Positions 21,805-33,532 of a DNA stretch of 64,000 nt are shown here, one piece after another. The notes under the pieces are model-generated. The model saw only the letters and a list, made by a program, of their open reading frames with translations, did not search any database and was not told the origin of the DNA. This DNA comes from Lactuca virosa (Eukaryota; Streptophyta; Magnoliopsida; Asterales; Asteraceae), in contig CAKMRJ010005745.1 of NCBI GenBank assembly GCA_928212115.1, positions 77,500,407 through 77,564,406 on the forward strand, in the 5' to 3' direction. Position numbers and translations under genes: made by a program. Positions within the stretch are counted from its first letter, which is position 1. Each line of letters starts with the position of its first letter.

Positions 21805-23617
21805 GTTAACTATTGGAGATGCTTTTGTAATGTAAATATACAAGCTCGAAGTAGTTTCAATCATATTGGTGGATCCTATTTGTTGAAGGTGTTTTATAAC
21901 CCTACCTTGTATGAAAAATACATTTTTGTGTAATGAAGGTGTTACAAGAATAATGAGTACCAAAATGTATAAAAACAATGCAACAATATAAGTGCAACAT
22001 CGATCAATGAATTTGGGCTAAATATTTTAATATTTAGAATGATATAATGTTACATGTAATCAATTATATATAATTAAATTTCCTTAATTATAACAAGTAT
22101 GATATCATAAGGTATTATAGAGGTTTAATTGACATTTGGTTAATTTGAGGGTGCTAAATGTCATAAAGTAAAAACTAAATTAATTAAAATAATACAAATG
22201 TAAATTTGGAAAAACTTAAGAGGGAATTGGAGATATATTGAATCAAGTGGAAGATAAGGGAGTAGAAGTGTAAATGTGCAATTTAAATCGAAAGCATGCA
22301 TATCTCTACCAGATTTTCTGCATTCTTCGTCAAATCACTACACAAACCCACGAGATTTAGCAGACTTACCCTATAAATAGAATATGAACCTTACTTAGGG
22401 TATACGAACTCAAAAACATTTAAACACCGCATAGAAAGAGAAAGAGAAAGATCCGAGAGAGAGACGATCGAGAGAGAAAGAAGGTGAATCAAAACGCGAG
22501 TTGCTCTTCTAGCTGTTCTTGTTGCCATTGTTGGATACTTGGATATCTATACCAGGTAAAGCCCTAAACCATGTCATCAAACTTGATTGCTTAAAAACCC
22601 ATAAACTAATGAAAGTATCGTGGAATCTGATTCTATTCCTCCCTCACACATTTCATCAAACACAATCTCTATTTTGCTATATTTTTCTTGTAAAGTGTTT
22701 ATGCATTCGTTGTTCTTCATCTTCTATGTATATTTTACTAAATAAACAAACATTCTCTATTAGAGTTTGGATAGAAAAGTTGAACGATGAAGTTACCATG
22801 GAAGTAAAATTCTTAAACCAAACACAGACATCGATCATATCTCATCATAATCTCCTAATTCCAACTCTTTATAAAAATTAATCTAATTAATACCTTAAAA
22901 TTAAGAAGCAAAGGGAGTTGCAACTATGATAGTATAATACAATAGTAAGTCAAACGTAAAATTTTAAATTAACTAGTCAAAAGGAGATAGTTTACCCAAT
23001 AATATTCTCATCATAACTCCTAATTCCAACTCTTTATAAAAATCAATCTTCATATTCTCTAATTCTGAAATCTGTTTTCTCTTACCATCTTCAATCTTCT
23101 CATATATCTCATTAAAGTGTTGGAGTCTGCAATCAATTATAAGAACCTTTATTAATTACCTCAAAAATCAGAAATTAAAATAATAAATCCTCAATTCCTA
23201 AAATCAATTGAAAGTTTGAAATCAAAAAATTAAGAAATATCATAAAATAAATCACATATTTTCGGATTTTCATCAGCTTAAATCACATATTTCATTTATC
23301 TTTTATCACATATTCAGATTTTCAGCCAAGACAAGAAGAACAGTACTCACAATTTGCTATGTGAGGACTGTAGTTTGTATGATAAATCAGATTAGGAGAA
23401 CGAAGCAAGTGTCCATACAAGAACTTTCGCTTTTAGGAATTAGGAGAAGTGATAACACAAATAAAATCAGATTAGGAGAACGAATTATGACTTATGGTAC
23501 ATATCTTATAGTGTCCATCATTTTAACAAACTTCTTATACTAACGCCTTGCATATTGGAAATTGAAATTGATATGGATAATCAAGAATCAAAGATTAGTA
23601 AAATCTTCAATAGATTG
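21802..23617. other. AT-rich intergenic region with a promoter-like leader
   Basis: No supported gene. A TATA box (ctataaatag, 22371-22380) is followed about 60 bp later by an (AG)-rich leader (22436-22485) and a splice-donor-like 'ccaggtaaag' at 22552-22561. This could be an orphan promoter, an LTR fragment or a gene 5' UTR, but no coding exon follows. A stretch around 22843-22880 (ctcctaattccaactctttat) recurs at 23020-23050. Confidence 0.5.
22372..22379 (+). promoter_or_regulatory. TATA box of an orphan promoter-like region
   Basis: tataaata is followed by a purine-rich leader. No downstream coding exon was recognised within 1 kb. Confidence 0.35.
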
Positions 23618-25013
23618 TTGTAACAAATTTTGTAGAAATATTTTCGTTGCAAAGCTAGATAGCTACGGATGAATAATTAATTTACAAATTAATTTCCAAT
23701 TATTCTGTACGACTATATAAAAACAAAAATAACAAAATATCAAATAAAATTTACACCATAAAATAAAACAAGAAATATTTATTACATGGAAATGAAAATT
23801 AACCTAATTCAAAATAAAAACTTTGCAAGAAATAAATCAACACTATATGATCTACAACTTTTGTAGTTCTTTAAAAGCGTTAATAACCGTCATTGACGAT
23901 TGTAGTTGTCGTTCAAGCTGCTCACATTTTGTGTTGTGTTGTTCATTTTTAGCCTTCATTATTTTCTTCAATTCTTCGTTTTGCTCTTTTTGTTTCCTCA
24001 AAAGCTACTTCAATGTTCCAATTAATCATTTTTATCCGGAATATAAGATGGTTCCGTTGTACCGTTAATCACTAGAATCGCCTTTGCAAATGAGCCAAAT
24101 CCATATAGTCTTCTTTTCTTGTCATGACCACCAATAACATCATAAAATATTTGGTCACCGTCAATTTCTTCACCTACAGCTTCCAATTGTTCCCGTTTTT
24201 CTTTAAACTCCACCTATAAAATTATAATAATTTAAAAAGATATCAAAATTATGAATAACATGAAGGACTACAATATAAAACTTTGCACTACAATGAATGT
24301 TACATGAATTTTTCGTTCTTCTTCATTTGCAAATGTTACTCCATCATGATTCTTCGTGTGTGTGTATACAAACACAATTCACTATGTGGTGGATCACATC
24401 CTAAACTCATTCTCTACGTAAATATCATCAAATGTATAATATAAACATAAACATACAAATTCTGATGAAACATTAAAAAAAACTTACCAAATCAGAAGCA
24501 ACCTTCAAATGAGAAGCGGTTCCAACGTTATGGGTAGGTTGTGGTATTCCATCAGCCACACCATTACACCTATAGATCTAGTTTTGCTCAGATTTTTTCT
24601 TAAATTCTTCTGAATTCCATTTTGCTACCTAGGAGTTCCACACTTCTAGTGAAATATAAGCAGGTTTCTAGACAGTTGGGTTTCTTTTTTTGTTACGCGT
24701 GTTGAATAAATATTGATAATAACTTAGTGTCAAGTTATTAAACTAAAAATAACCAAAAAGAAGATAAAGAAGAAAAAACAGACAAAAACCACACATTAAT
24801 TTGGGTAATTCTAAAGAAAAGACTAATAAGTGCCTTGACTGTCATATAAACGAGGAAATTGATCTAAACACTAAATTACTTATAGATTAGGCATCGTACT
24901 TATAATTTAGGCATTGTAATTATGTAGGAGAAAGAAAAGAGCCTTATGATACGTGGATGTAACAGTTTAGGAAGTAGTGAAAAGAACCAATCAAAATTGT
25001 TACATCATCATGC
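23618..25013 (-). repeat. Large inverted repeat, left arm (Ptta/En/Spm-type gene copy)
   Basis: This ~1.4-kb arm is the inverted complement of 25404-26441 joined to 34378-34806. Matching blocks include gctagatagctacggat (about 23650) with atccgtagctatctagc (about 34755), and gatgtaacagtttagg (about 24958) with cctaaactgttacatcc (25451-25467). The arm carries the coding remnant at 23840-24690. Confidence 0.85.
23840..24690 (-). pseudogene. Plant transposase (Ptta/En/Spm-type, PF03004-like) remnant, left arm
   Basis: Minus-strand pieces in order: 'VAKWNSEEFKKKSEQN' (about 24600-24650), a stretch with 'THNVGTASHLKVASD' (24490-24530), then 'EEIDGDQIFYDVIGGHDKK' (24110-24180). A Lys/Glu/Gln-rich coiled-coil tail follows (23880-24010). 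The order and motifs resemble the tail of the plant Ptta/En/Spm transposase family. In-frame stops and AT-rich intron-like gaps interrupt it. Family assignment is from memory of the motif pattern. Confidence 0.6.
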
Positions 25014-25403
25014 TTTTTAATTTAGGTACTTTTAGCATTGTTTGATGCATATTTTAACAAGTAATTTTCTCCTCTTTCTTTCTGATTATGTCAAATTATT
25101 AGATAATTGGTTATTGTAGGCTAAAAGAGACTCTATTGGTCTCATTATTAGTGTACGTTTTTAACTAAACTATATATTAATTAAAACCTTGGTTTTGTAA
25201 ATACAGAGACTACAATGTTTATGTAGATTTTAATAAAGTGTTTCAAATCTATTATAATCCATGGGAATTTCTAAAACAAAATCTGTCATATAACAATTTT
25301 GATTGGTTCTTTTCACTACCTCCTAAACTATTACATCCACGTATCATAAGGCTTTTTTCTTTCGCCTGAACTGTTACATCCACAGATCACAAGGCAATGT
25401 TTA
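25014..25403. other. Spacer of the large inverted repeat
   Basis: AT-rich 390-bp centre without gene signal. The segment about 25286-25375 (ttttgattggttctttt, cctcctaaactattacatcc) is an extra copy of the first ~85 bp of the right arm (about 25416-25500), so the loop side was locally duplicated. Confidence 0.6.
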
Positions 25404-26441
25404 TCAAAAAACATGATGATATAACAATTTTGATTGGTTCTTTTTTATTACCTCCTAAACTGTTACATCCACATATCATAAGACTCTTTTCTTCCTCCTA
25501 CATAAGTACAATGCCTAAATTGTAAGTACGATGCCTAAATTGTAAGTATGATGCCTAATCTATAAGTAATTTAGTGTTTAGATCAATTTCCTCATTCATA
25601 TGACATTCAAGGTACTGAATAGTATTTTCTTTAGAATTACCCAGATAATTGTGTGGTTTTTGTTCGTTTCTTCTTCATTATCTTCTTTTTGGTTATTTTT
25701 AGTTAAATAACATGACACTAAGTTGTGGTCAATATCTCTTCAACATGCGTAACAAAAAAAAAATCCAAGGCAAGAAACCTGCTCATATTTCAATAGAAGT
25801 GTGGAACTCTTGGGTAGCAAAATGGAATTTATAAGAATTCAAGAAGAAATCTGAGCAAAACAAGATCAATAGGCGTAATGGTGTGACTGATGGAATACAC
25901 AACCTACCCATAATATCAATAGGCGTAATGGTGTGACTGATGGAATACACAACCTACCCATAATGTTGGATCCATTTCTCATTTGAAGGTTGCTTCTGAT
26001 TTAGTGACTTTTTTTAATGGTTCATCAGAATTTGTATGTTTATGTTTATATTTTGCATTTGATGGTATTTATGTAGAGGATGAAGTTTAGGACATGATCC
26101 ACCTTATAGTGAATTGTTCTTGTATACACACACGAAGAATCATGATGAAATAACATTTGCATATGAAAAAGATCGAAAAATTAATGTAACATTCATTGTA
26201 GTGTAAAGTTTTGTATTGTAGTCTTTCATATTTATTCATAACTTTGATATATTTTTAAATTTTTATAATTTTATATGCGGATTTTAAAGAAAAACGGGAA
26301 CAGTTGGAAACTTTAGGTGAAGAAGTTGACGATGACCAAATATTGTATGATGTTGTTGGTGGTTATGACAAGAAAAGAATACTATATGGATTTGGCTCAT
26401 TTACAAAGGTGATTCCAATGATTAACGGTAGAACGGAACCA
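25404..26441 (+). repeat. Large inverted repeat, right arm part 1 (transposase-gene remnant)
   Basis: Inverted complement of the left arm. It reads on the plus strand the same remnant: 'KKPAHISIEVWNSWVAKWN' (about 25775-25830) and, near 26310-26400, a decayed 'DDQILYDVVGGYDKK' block. A 47-bp unit (caataggcgtaatggtgtg...) is tandemly doubled at about 25868-25963 in this arm only. The arm is cut at 26441 by the Copia element and resumes at 34378. Confidence 0.8.
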
Positions 26442-27286
26442 TGTTGGATTAGGTGTCTAAGCCCATAACTATAATTGGTATGTACTTGAATTGATAGCAG
26501 CACAGTCCTTTTGGGTTGCCCTCAAACCTAGCAACTGGATAAGGAAATTATGAAATGAGAGATATTGATTTATTATTAATAAATTAATATATAAATGATT
26601 TATTAATATGTTAAAAGGTTAATATATTAATTAGAAATCATAATATTTAATTAACAGTTAGCCAGAAATTAATTAGAATTAATTTTGGGGTTAATTGTGT
26701 TGATTATAAAGTGCAGGGACTAGTTTGCAATTATCTAATAGTTGAGTGGAAGGTTCCAGAACCTCCTTGGAAGGGGGTGGACGAAATCTATAGGGGAAAC
26801 CTTAATGATTTCGTCCAAGGGGCTTGGATAAGGCCTTTGGATAAGCTTAGGCCCCAAGCAAAGGAACATTAGGGTTTCCCCTAAACCCTAGATCCCTCAG
26901 CTATATAAGGAGCCTCCTGGCTCCCAAAATTGGCACTCCTTCTTTTGAAGAAACCCTAGGCTGATTTTTGCATACCCTAGCCTCTCTCCTCACAAGTTTT
27001 CTTCTTGCTAGCTCTTGGGTGTGATTCCATTAGAGGCATTACAATTATGGTGCTAGGCTTCCAAGAAGATCAAGATCAAAGGATTACCAATTGTTTGCTA
27101 TAACAATTGAAAGGTATGTAACTCTAAACCCTAATTGGTTAATTTCGAAAATAGCCTCTCTCCTTAGGGTTCTTGTTTTGCAATTCAAAGTTATATGTTC
27201 AATAGTTAAAACATAGATCCAAAGTAGGTTGCATGTGAACTTAGGAATTGTTTTTCTAGTTTATTTGTTTTACCTAAAACCCATCA
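26442..27286 (+). mobile_element. Copia 5' LTR (845 bp)
   Basis: It begins TGTTGGATTAGG and ends AACCCATCA. It has the same length as the 3' LTR and, by hand comparison, about 17-20 differences (about 2%), which indicates a recent insertion. The TATA box is tatataag at 26902-26909. The transcribed strand is plus. Confidence 0.93.
26902..26909 (+). promoter_or_regulatory. TATA box of Copia 5' LTR
   Basis: The sequence is cagctatataaggagcc, present in the same context in the 3' LTR at 33993-34000. Confidence 0.75.
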
Positions 27287-27300
27287 GTGGTATCAGAGCC
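27287..27300 (+). other. Primer-binding site of the Copia element
   Basis: GTGGTATCAGAGCC directly follows the 5' LTR and is complementary to the plant initiator methionine tRNA 3' end. Confidence 0.9.
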
Positions 27301-28635
27301 ATTGGCTTTGTTTTAAATTGAATTGTTATAATAGTTGAATTGCAAATTAGGGTTTATAGCTATTAAACCCTAAATGGCCAAGTTTTCGTTTTTAGGGTTT
27401 TTGGCTTGAAGGGTTTTCGAAAAACCCTAGCCTCCATGAACCCTAATCGAAATTAGGGTTAGGGTTTTGAAAAACCCTAGCATCCTCCCTTGAATTTCGA
27501 AATTTGCTTCTTATTTTAGGGTTTTATCTTATTTTGGATAATTATGTCCTTATTGGATAATTATTGCCTAATTGGATAATTGAGAAAAATAAGGAACTTA
27601 TCATTTACCCTAATTTTCGAAATCTAGAGGGATAAGGATTAGGATTAAATTAATTGTTTAATTTGATTAGATAATCCTTACAATATTTAATAAATTAATT
27701 AAAAGTTAATTAATAGATAATTATTAAATCTAGTTGTTTGGTTTATTATAAATTTAAAAAATTAATGGTTTAATTTTTGAAAATTTTATATAAACCTTAA
27801 AGTTTTAAAAAGTTTAAAAACACCTTATATATGTATTATAATTAAAAGTTAAATATTATATATGTATAAGAATATGGTCAGTCAAATCGCTAGTATGCCT
27901 CATTCACGAAGCTAGTCTATAAGGGGGTATAAGGAAACTGCCTATAAAATGGTAGTTGAATGGGTGTCCACTCTCACCCACTGCTTCCTTGATTAGTGGA
28001 GGGTCGTTAGCAGAATGGATTTGATAGGACAACTAAATCTCATTAAAAGTATAATGTTATTAAGAAAGTACTAGAACATTATTTTACAAAATCCCAACTC
28101 TAGTTACTTTAGGAAAAATGTGAAAAGTATGCTAACCCCTGAAATTGCACATTATGCTTTATTGGTCGTTAGTGGAGCGTATGTGGTTAACCAGCACACT
28201 AATAGGCACTAATAAAGAGTAGTAATGGGTATCTCATAATTATCATTTTGATGGAGAGTGTGTGGTTTACTGACACATCAATAGTTAATGATAAAAATAA
28301 TGAGGTTACCAAGCACATTTGCATGGTTATTCACATCTTGTTTGTGATCCTCGCTATCCCAGTCACAAATAGAAGAGCATAATCCGAGATTAAAACATGT
28401 CATTGAATAGTTCAATGTATCTCAAAAGTAATTAGGAATTTCACTTCGTTTATTTCGTCTAATGGTGGAATTGGTGAATCGTCATTCACATACCTTTATG
28501 AAATTTACACTTGGATCTCGGCATCCCATTTCTAAGTTGTAAATCTTCATAGTTGGATCTTAACCTTAATATTGTATCTTTGGGTTATTATATTGAGGTA
28601 TCTTGAATTCTAACTAAAACTTTCTTTCTTTTCAG
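27301..28635 (+). mobile_element. Copia untranslated leader
   Basis: A 1.3-kb leader between primer-binding site and gag, rich in 'aaaccctag' motifs and short AT runs, with no long frame. Blocks at 27890-28400 are shared with the decayed element at 3300-3800 (opposite strand). Confidence 0.75.
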
Positions 28636-29408
28636 ATGTCTACTCCTGGAAACACTTCTGCTTCATCATCCTCCAACCACAACTTCTCTTTGCTCAAAAT
28701 TTGCTCCAAAGTCGTTATGGATGGCTCAAACTATAACGATTGGATGAGCAACATCAAAATGGCGCTTCGTTTTGAGGACAAGGAGTATGTCCTTGAAAAG
28801 GAGCTCAAAGAAATTGATGAATCCAAGGTCACTCCCGAAGAATATGCTGCCTACAAGAAGCACTATGACGATGCCACCAAAGTGGCATGCATCATGGTTA
28901 CAACCATGTCCCCAGAACTGCAGAGGTACTATGAGGACTACTGGCCCTTTGAGATGAACAAGGACCTTATGGAGAAATACCATAAGCGAGCTCGTCAAGA
29001 AAAGTTTGAGGTAGTCAAGTCACTCATGGCTTGCAAGATGAAGGAAGGGGAGTCGGTGTTAGTTATGTGCAAAGAATGCAACGCTACATAGAGCGTTTGG
29101 TCAAGCTCAACATCCAATTTGATGAGGAATTGGCCGTTGACATGGTCTTGAACTCATTGCCCGATTGTTATGGTCAGTTTATCCTAACTTACCATTTGAA
29201 CAACACTGAGCAGACACTGGCCCAATTGCACAACTTGTTGCTAACAGCTGAAGCAGGGATGAAGGGTAAAAGTATAGCCTCTACTCCTGCAAGTGCCCTT
29301 GTCTTGGCTATTGGACAGGGAAAGGGGAAAAAGATGAAAGGTCCTCCTAAGCAAAATTGGAAGGGCAAGGTCCAAGCTGGATCATCTAGTTATGGCCCAA
29401 AGGCTTAG
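28636..29408 (+). pseudogene. Copia gag, frameshifted
   Basis: The first frame (28636-29091) starts with a plausible ATG after a 'ctttcttttcag' acceptor-like tract. It has the gag-like 'MDGSNYNDWMSNIKMAL' opening, in which DUF4219/UBN2-type domains are common. It runs out at 29091. The continuation, with 'YVQRMQRYIERLVKLNIQ', is in another frame (29031-29408), so a single frameshift lies near 29055-29065. A second break follows at about 29405. The product would be the particle-forming protein; as sequenced it cannot be made in one piece. Confidence 0.85.
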
Positions 29409-29769
29409 CCCAAAACTACCATTCCCCCATGTTTCTGATCCAAAGGATGTTGATTGCTTTTATTGCAATGACAAAGGGCACTGGAAGAGAAGCTGCCCAA
29501 AATATCTGCAAGATATCAAAGATGGCAAAGTGAAGCCATCTTCAGCAGGTATTTACACTATTTCTTCTAATAACTCATTATCTTCTCGTTCATGGGTCCT
29601 TGATACAGGATGTGGTTTTCACATCTGTTCTGATTTGCAGGGGCTAAAAGAAAGTGAGGAAGTAGAGCGAGGGAGGATAAACTTGATCATGGGGAACAGA
29701 AAGTCTTCACCAGTAACCAAGATCGGAGTTTATCAACTTTTGCTTATTGAACCGTTGCTATTCGTCTGA
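29392..29769 (+). pseudogene. Copia zinc knuckle and protease segment, separate frame
   Basis: It contains a complete CX2CX4HX4C knuckle (CFYCNDKGHWKRSC, 29446-29490) and, downstream, the aspartic-protease motif within 'SWVLDTGCGFHICSD' (about 29592-29635). The active-site Asp-Thr-Gly is present. The frame is closed at 29769 by a small change just before the polymerase frame begins, and it is also out of frame with gag upstream. Individual motifs are intact but the reading frame is broken at both ends. Confidence 0.85.
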
Positions 29770-32659
29770 GATGACAAGAAACATTATTTCATTTCATGCA
29801 TTGTTCAGACAAGGTTTTAAGTATTCTTTTAATGATTTGAATGGTTCAATTTCTGTTTATAAGAATGGTGTCTTTGTGTTTGAAGCTTTACCTTGTGATG
29901 GTGTGTATGAAACAGTGACTTGTGTTGATAGCTTAGGTAATAGTGTGTTTAATATTGACTTGTCTAATAGTGTAGACAAGGCATGCTTGTGGCATTGTCG
30001 TCTTGGACACATTAACAAGAAACACATAGCCCAACTCCAAAAGGATGGAGTGTTGGAATCATTTGACCTAAAAACAGATGATATGTGTGAATCTTGTCTT
30101 TTGGGAAAGATGACGAAATCACCATTCACAGGGTCTTGTGAAAGAGGTGAAGGTCTGTTGGACCTTATACATACAGATGTATGTGGGCCCTTCAGATCAA
30201 CTACAAGGGATGCTAATCGATTTTATGTGACTTTCACTGATGATTATAGCAGATATGCCTATATCTACTTAATCAAACATAAGTCAGAAGCCTTTGAAAT
30301 GTTCAAAGAGTTTAAGCATGAGGTCGAAAATCAATTGGGCAGGAAGATAAAGGTACTTAGATCCGATAGAGACGGAGAGTATCTTAGTATCGAGTTCAAC
30401 GACTATCTAAAAGAATGTGGGATAGTCTCACAATTAACTCCTCCTAGAACACCACAGTTAAATGGTGTAGCTGAGAGGCGTAATCGAACCTTGTTACACA
30501 TGGTTCGTTCTATGATGAGTCGTGCTTCGCTTCCTATTCACTTCTGGGGGTATGCCTTAGAGACAGCCGCCCACATCCTCAATCTTGTCCCTACAAAGAA
30601 GGTTGCCAAAACACCTCACGAAATGTGGACAGGGAAAGTTCCCTCGTTAGCACATATTAAAGACTGGGGTTGTGAAGCTTTCGTAAGACGAGAGACTCAC
30701 GAAAAGCTAGCAGCTAGAAGTGAGAAATGTGTTTTCATTGGTTACCCAAAACAGCCTTTTGGATATTTGTTCTACAGACCTACTGAAAACGTGGTCTTTG
30801 TAGCACGAAGAGGAGTCTTTCTAGAAAGAGAGCTCATATTCAAAGAGGACAGTGGGAGCACCATTGACCTTGAAGAAATTCAAGAGTTAGCCAATGAAGG
30901 AACCTTAGATGACACTAGCACTCAACCAGAGGAAACAGTTCCGGTTGAACCAGTTGATAACTCATTGCCTCTTCGAAGATCCACTAGGGTGAGTGTGCCA
31001 CCTGAGTTGTATGGTTTTCATATTACTTCAGATGGTGACACATTCATCAGTGATAGGACACTGGTAAATTTATATGAACCAGTTACTTACAAGGAAGCAA
31101 TCGCAGGCCCAAAGGCTTCCAAGTGGAAAGAGGCAATGAACAGCGAGATTAAGTCCATGTATGACAACCAAGTTTGGAATTTGGTTGATAGTGCACCAGG
31201 TCGTAAGACAGTTGGGTGCAAATGGATCTTCAAGAAGAAGACAGACATGGATGGAAATGTGCACACATTCAAGGCTCGACTGGTTGCAAAAGGATTCACT
31301 CAAACCCCAGGGGTTGACTATGATGAGACCTTCTCGCCAGTAGCTAAGATTAAATCTATTAGGATATTGCTCGCCATAGCTGCCTTTCATGATTATGAAA
31401 TATGGCAGATGGATGTCAAGACTGCTTTCCTTAACGGGAAGTTGGCTGAGGATGTTTATATGAATCAGCCAAAGGGTTTTGTTGATGCAAAGTTTCCCAA
31501 TAGAGTGTGCAAGCTTGAGAAATCCATTTATGGATTGAAACAAGCGTCTCGCAGCTGGAATATTTGCTTCCATGAGAAAGTCAAAGAGTTTGGCTTCTCC
31601 AGAAGTGAAGATGAGTTTTGTGTGTATATCAAGGCTAGTGGGAGTATAATAACTTTTCTGGTATTATATGTCGATGACATATTACTCATTGGTAACGACG
31701 TTCCAACCTTGAAAGATGTTAAGTCTTGGCTTGGAAAGTGTTTTGCCATGAAAGACCTTGGAGAAGCTGCCTATATTCTTGGGAGAAGAATATTGAGAGA
31801 TAGAAAAAAGAGACTAATTAGACTTAGTCAGAGCACATACTTGGATAAGGTACTAAAGAGGTTTAGTATGGAAAATCCCAAGAAGGGAGAGCTACCTATC
31901 CAGAGCAATACCAAATTGAGTAAGACTCAATGGCCGAGTACAGATGAGGAAATAGCTGACATGAGTCGTGTACCTTATGCTTCCGCTGTCGGATCGATCA
32001 TGTACGATATGACATGTACTCGCCCTGATGTGGCATTTGCTTTGAGCATGGTCAGTCGCTATCAGGGAAACCCGGGTAGAGCTCATTGGATAGCGGTTAA
32101 GAATATACTCAAGTATTTGCGAAGGACCAAGGACTGGGTCCTTGTACTTGGTGGCAAAGATACTTTGAGAATAGATGGTTACAGTGATGCCAACTTTCAA
32201 ACGGATAGAGATAACTTCCGTTCTCAATCAGGCTGGGTATTTTTACTGAATGGAGGAGCAGTTACTTGGAAAAGTTCCAAGCAAGATACGGTGGCTGATT
32301 CTACTTGTGAATCAGAGTACATAGCAGCGAGTGAAGCATCGAAAGAAGCAGCTTGGTTGAGGAACTTCATCGGAGATCTCAGAGTTGTTCCAACCATCCA
32401 GGAGCCTATGGAACTGTTTTGCGATAATGAAGGAGCGGTTGCCTTAACAAAGGAACCCAGAGATCATGGTAAAACCAGACATATCGACAGAAAGTACCAT
32501 TTAATAAGACATAGAGTAGAAGAAGGCCATCTTGTTGTAAAGAGGGTATCATTTGAAGACAACCCAGCAGACCCCCTCACAATGGGTCTGAGTAGGGTTA
32601 AGCATATTCAGCATGCTCGGAGCATTGGACTGAGAGATGATATTAGTTTTAGTAGTTAG
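29747..32659 (+). CDS. Copia integrase-reverse transcriptase-RNase H polyprotein part (970 aa, open)
   Basis: A single uninterrupted frame. Domains in order: GAG-pre-integrase zinc-binding motif (H83, H88, C114, C117); integrase core with D144, D207 and E243 and the expected 35-residue D-E spacing; reverse transcriptase from about residue 470 with Y-V-D-D at 641-644; RNase H from about residue 810. It supports integration and reverse transcription of Copia-superfamily elements. The first Met here is not the natural start, since the family makes this part as the continuation of gag-protease. The upstream breaks suggest the copy is not autonomous, although the enzymatic part shows no stop. The 2% LTR divergence fits such good preservation. 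Confidence 0.93.
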   Translation: MNRCYSSEMTRNIISFHALFRQGFKYSFNDLNGSISVYKNGVFVFEALPCDGVYETVTCVDSLGNSVFNIDLSNSVDKACLWHCRLGHINKKHIAQLQKDGVLESFDLKTDDMCESCLLGKMTKSPFTGSCERGEGLLDLIHTDVCGPFRSTTRDANRFYVTFTDDYSRYAYIYLIKHKSEAFEMFKEFKHEVENQLGRKIKVLRSDRDGEYLSIEFNDYLKECGIVSQLTPPRTPQLNGVAERRNRTLLHMVRSMMSRASLPIHFWGYALETAAHILNLVPTKKVAKTPHEMWTGKVPSLAHIKDWGCEAFVRRETHEKLAARSEKCVFIGYPKQPFGYLFYRPTENVVFVARRGVFLERELIFKEDSGSTIDLEEIQELANEGTLDDTSTQPEETVPVEPVDNSLPLRRSTRVSVPPELYGFHITSDGDTFISDRTLVNLYEPVTYKEAIAGPKASKWKEAMNSEIKSMYDNQVWNLVDSAPGRKTVGCKWIFKKKTDMDGNVHTFKARLVAKGFTQTPGVDYDETFSPVAKIKSIRILLAIAAFHDYEIWQMDVKTAFLNGKLAEDVYMNQPKGFVDAKFPNRVCKLEKSIYGLKQASRSWNICFHEKVKEFGFSRSEDEFCVYIKASGSIITFLVLYVDDILLIGNDVPTLKDVKSWLGKCFAMKDLGEAAYILGRRILRDRKKRLIRLSQSTYLDKVLKRFSMENPKKGELPIQSNTKLSKTQWPSTDEEIADMSRVPYASAVGSIMYDMTCTRPDVAFALSMVSRYQGNPGRAHWIAVKNILKYLRRTKDWVLVLGGKDTLRIDGYSDANFQTDRDNFRSQSGWVFLLNGGAVTWKSSKQDTVADSTCESEYIAASEASKEAAWLRNFIGDLRVVPTIQEPMELFCDNEGAVALTKEPRDHGKTRHIDRKYHLIRHRVEEGHLVVKRVSFEDNPADPLTMGLSRVKHIQHARSIGLRDDISFSS

Positions 32660-33532
32660 ATTAGTTTTATTCTGAAACTTGTAACAAAGTAAATGTAATT
32701 GACTTTTGGTGATTAAATAATAAAGTATTATTTATGAGTTTGGTTACTGCCTTTTGTCAATTATTTATTATTGTGTTTCGTATTTTGCATGTTTTACTTC
32801 CTGAATAATATGATTATTCAAACTCCACAGTCGCTCGTACTTTTGGAAGTAAGTAATGAATTAAGACTATCATGAATTGGATTGCAGATTGTCTAAGGAT
32901 AGACATAGCAATAGAATTGCTGCAATGATTCATGAGTACTCAGAAATTGAGATTTGAGTATTGGATAAACCCTCGCTCAGAGTATTACTTCATGGAATTC
33001 ATCACAAGTAATACTGAGACGATAATATCTTATAATCTTGAAACGAAGATATATGAGTTGTAATTTGCAAAGTCGGTTACACATTGGTGATACGAAAACG
33101 CATCAGTAACTTGGTGTTATAAAACGTATTGTCATGTATAGTTTGATGAGTAAAAGATACAAGCATATGAGTCAACGTTTATTCGTTCCTTTTGCCCTAA
33201 CTGGAAAAGCGATAGCTGTGGGCCCCTCGATGATTTGGTGTTGACTTATGTGATGGGCCCAGCCAGGACTAAATTGATGTATTCAATTAGAAGTCCTATA
33301 TCATCACAAATCAGAAATCGGGAAACATAGATTCTGGACAAAGAGATTGATTACATTACATGTCTTATGTCTGGGGATATCTTGCAGAATGAAGGATTAT
33401 ATGATCACTTATCTTAGGACATGTAACTGACTGGGTCAGAGTTCAGCAACGGCTTTTGGAAGCTACAATTTGCTGGTCAAATTTAGAAGTTATACTAGCA
33501 ATTATAGTTACAGACTTATCCAAGTGGGAGAC
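32660..33532 (+). mobile_element. Copia 3' untranslated region with polypurine tract
   Basis: About 870 bp without a supported frame between the pol stop and the 3' LTR. It ends in cttatccaagtgggagac; the purine tract AAGTGGGAG is at 33522-33530. The same tract sits beside the LTR at 5433-5450. Confidence 0.8.

Noticed and set aside
15825..21978. Frames rich in Ile-Tyr repeats (15825-16082, 19101-19493, 19230-19487, 21724-21978 and similar)
   Set aside because: They are translations of (TA)n microsatellites; no protein is implied.
31070..31573. 167-codon minus-strand frame opposite the Copia pol
   Set aside because: It is an antisense shadow of the reverse transcriptase coding sequence.
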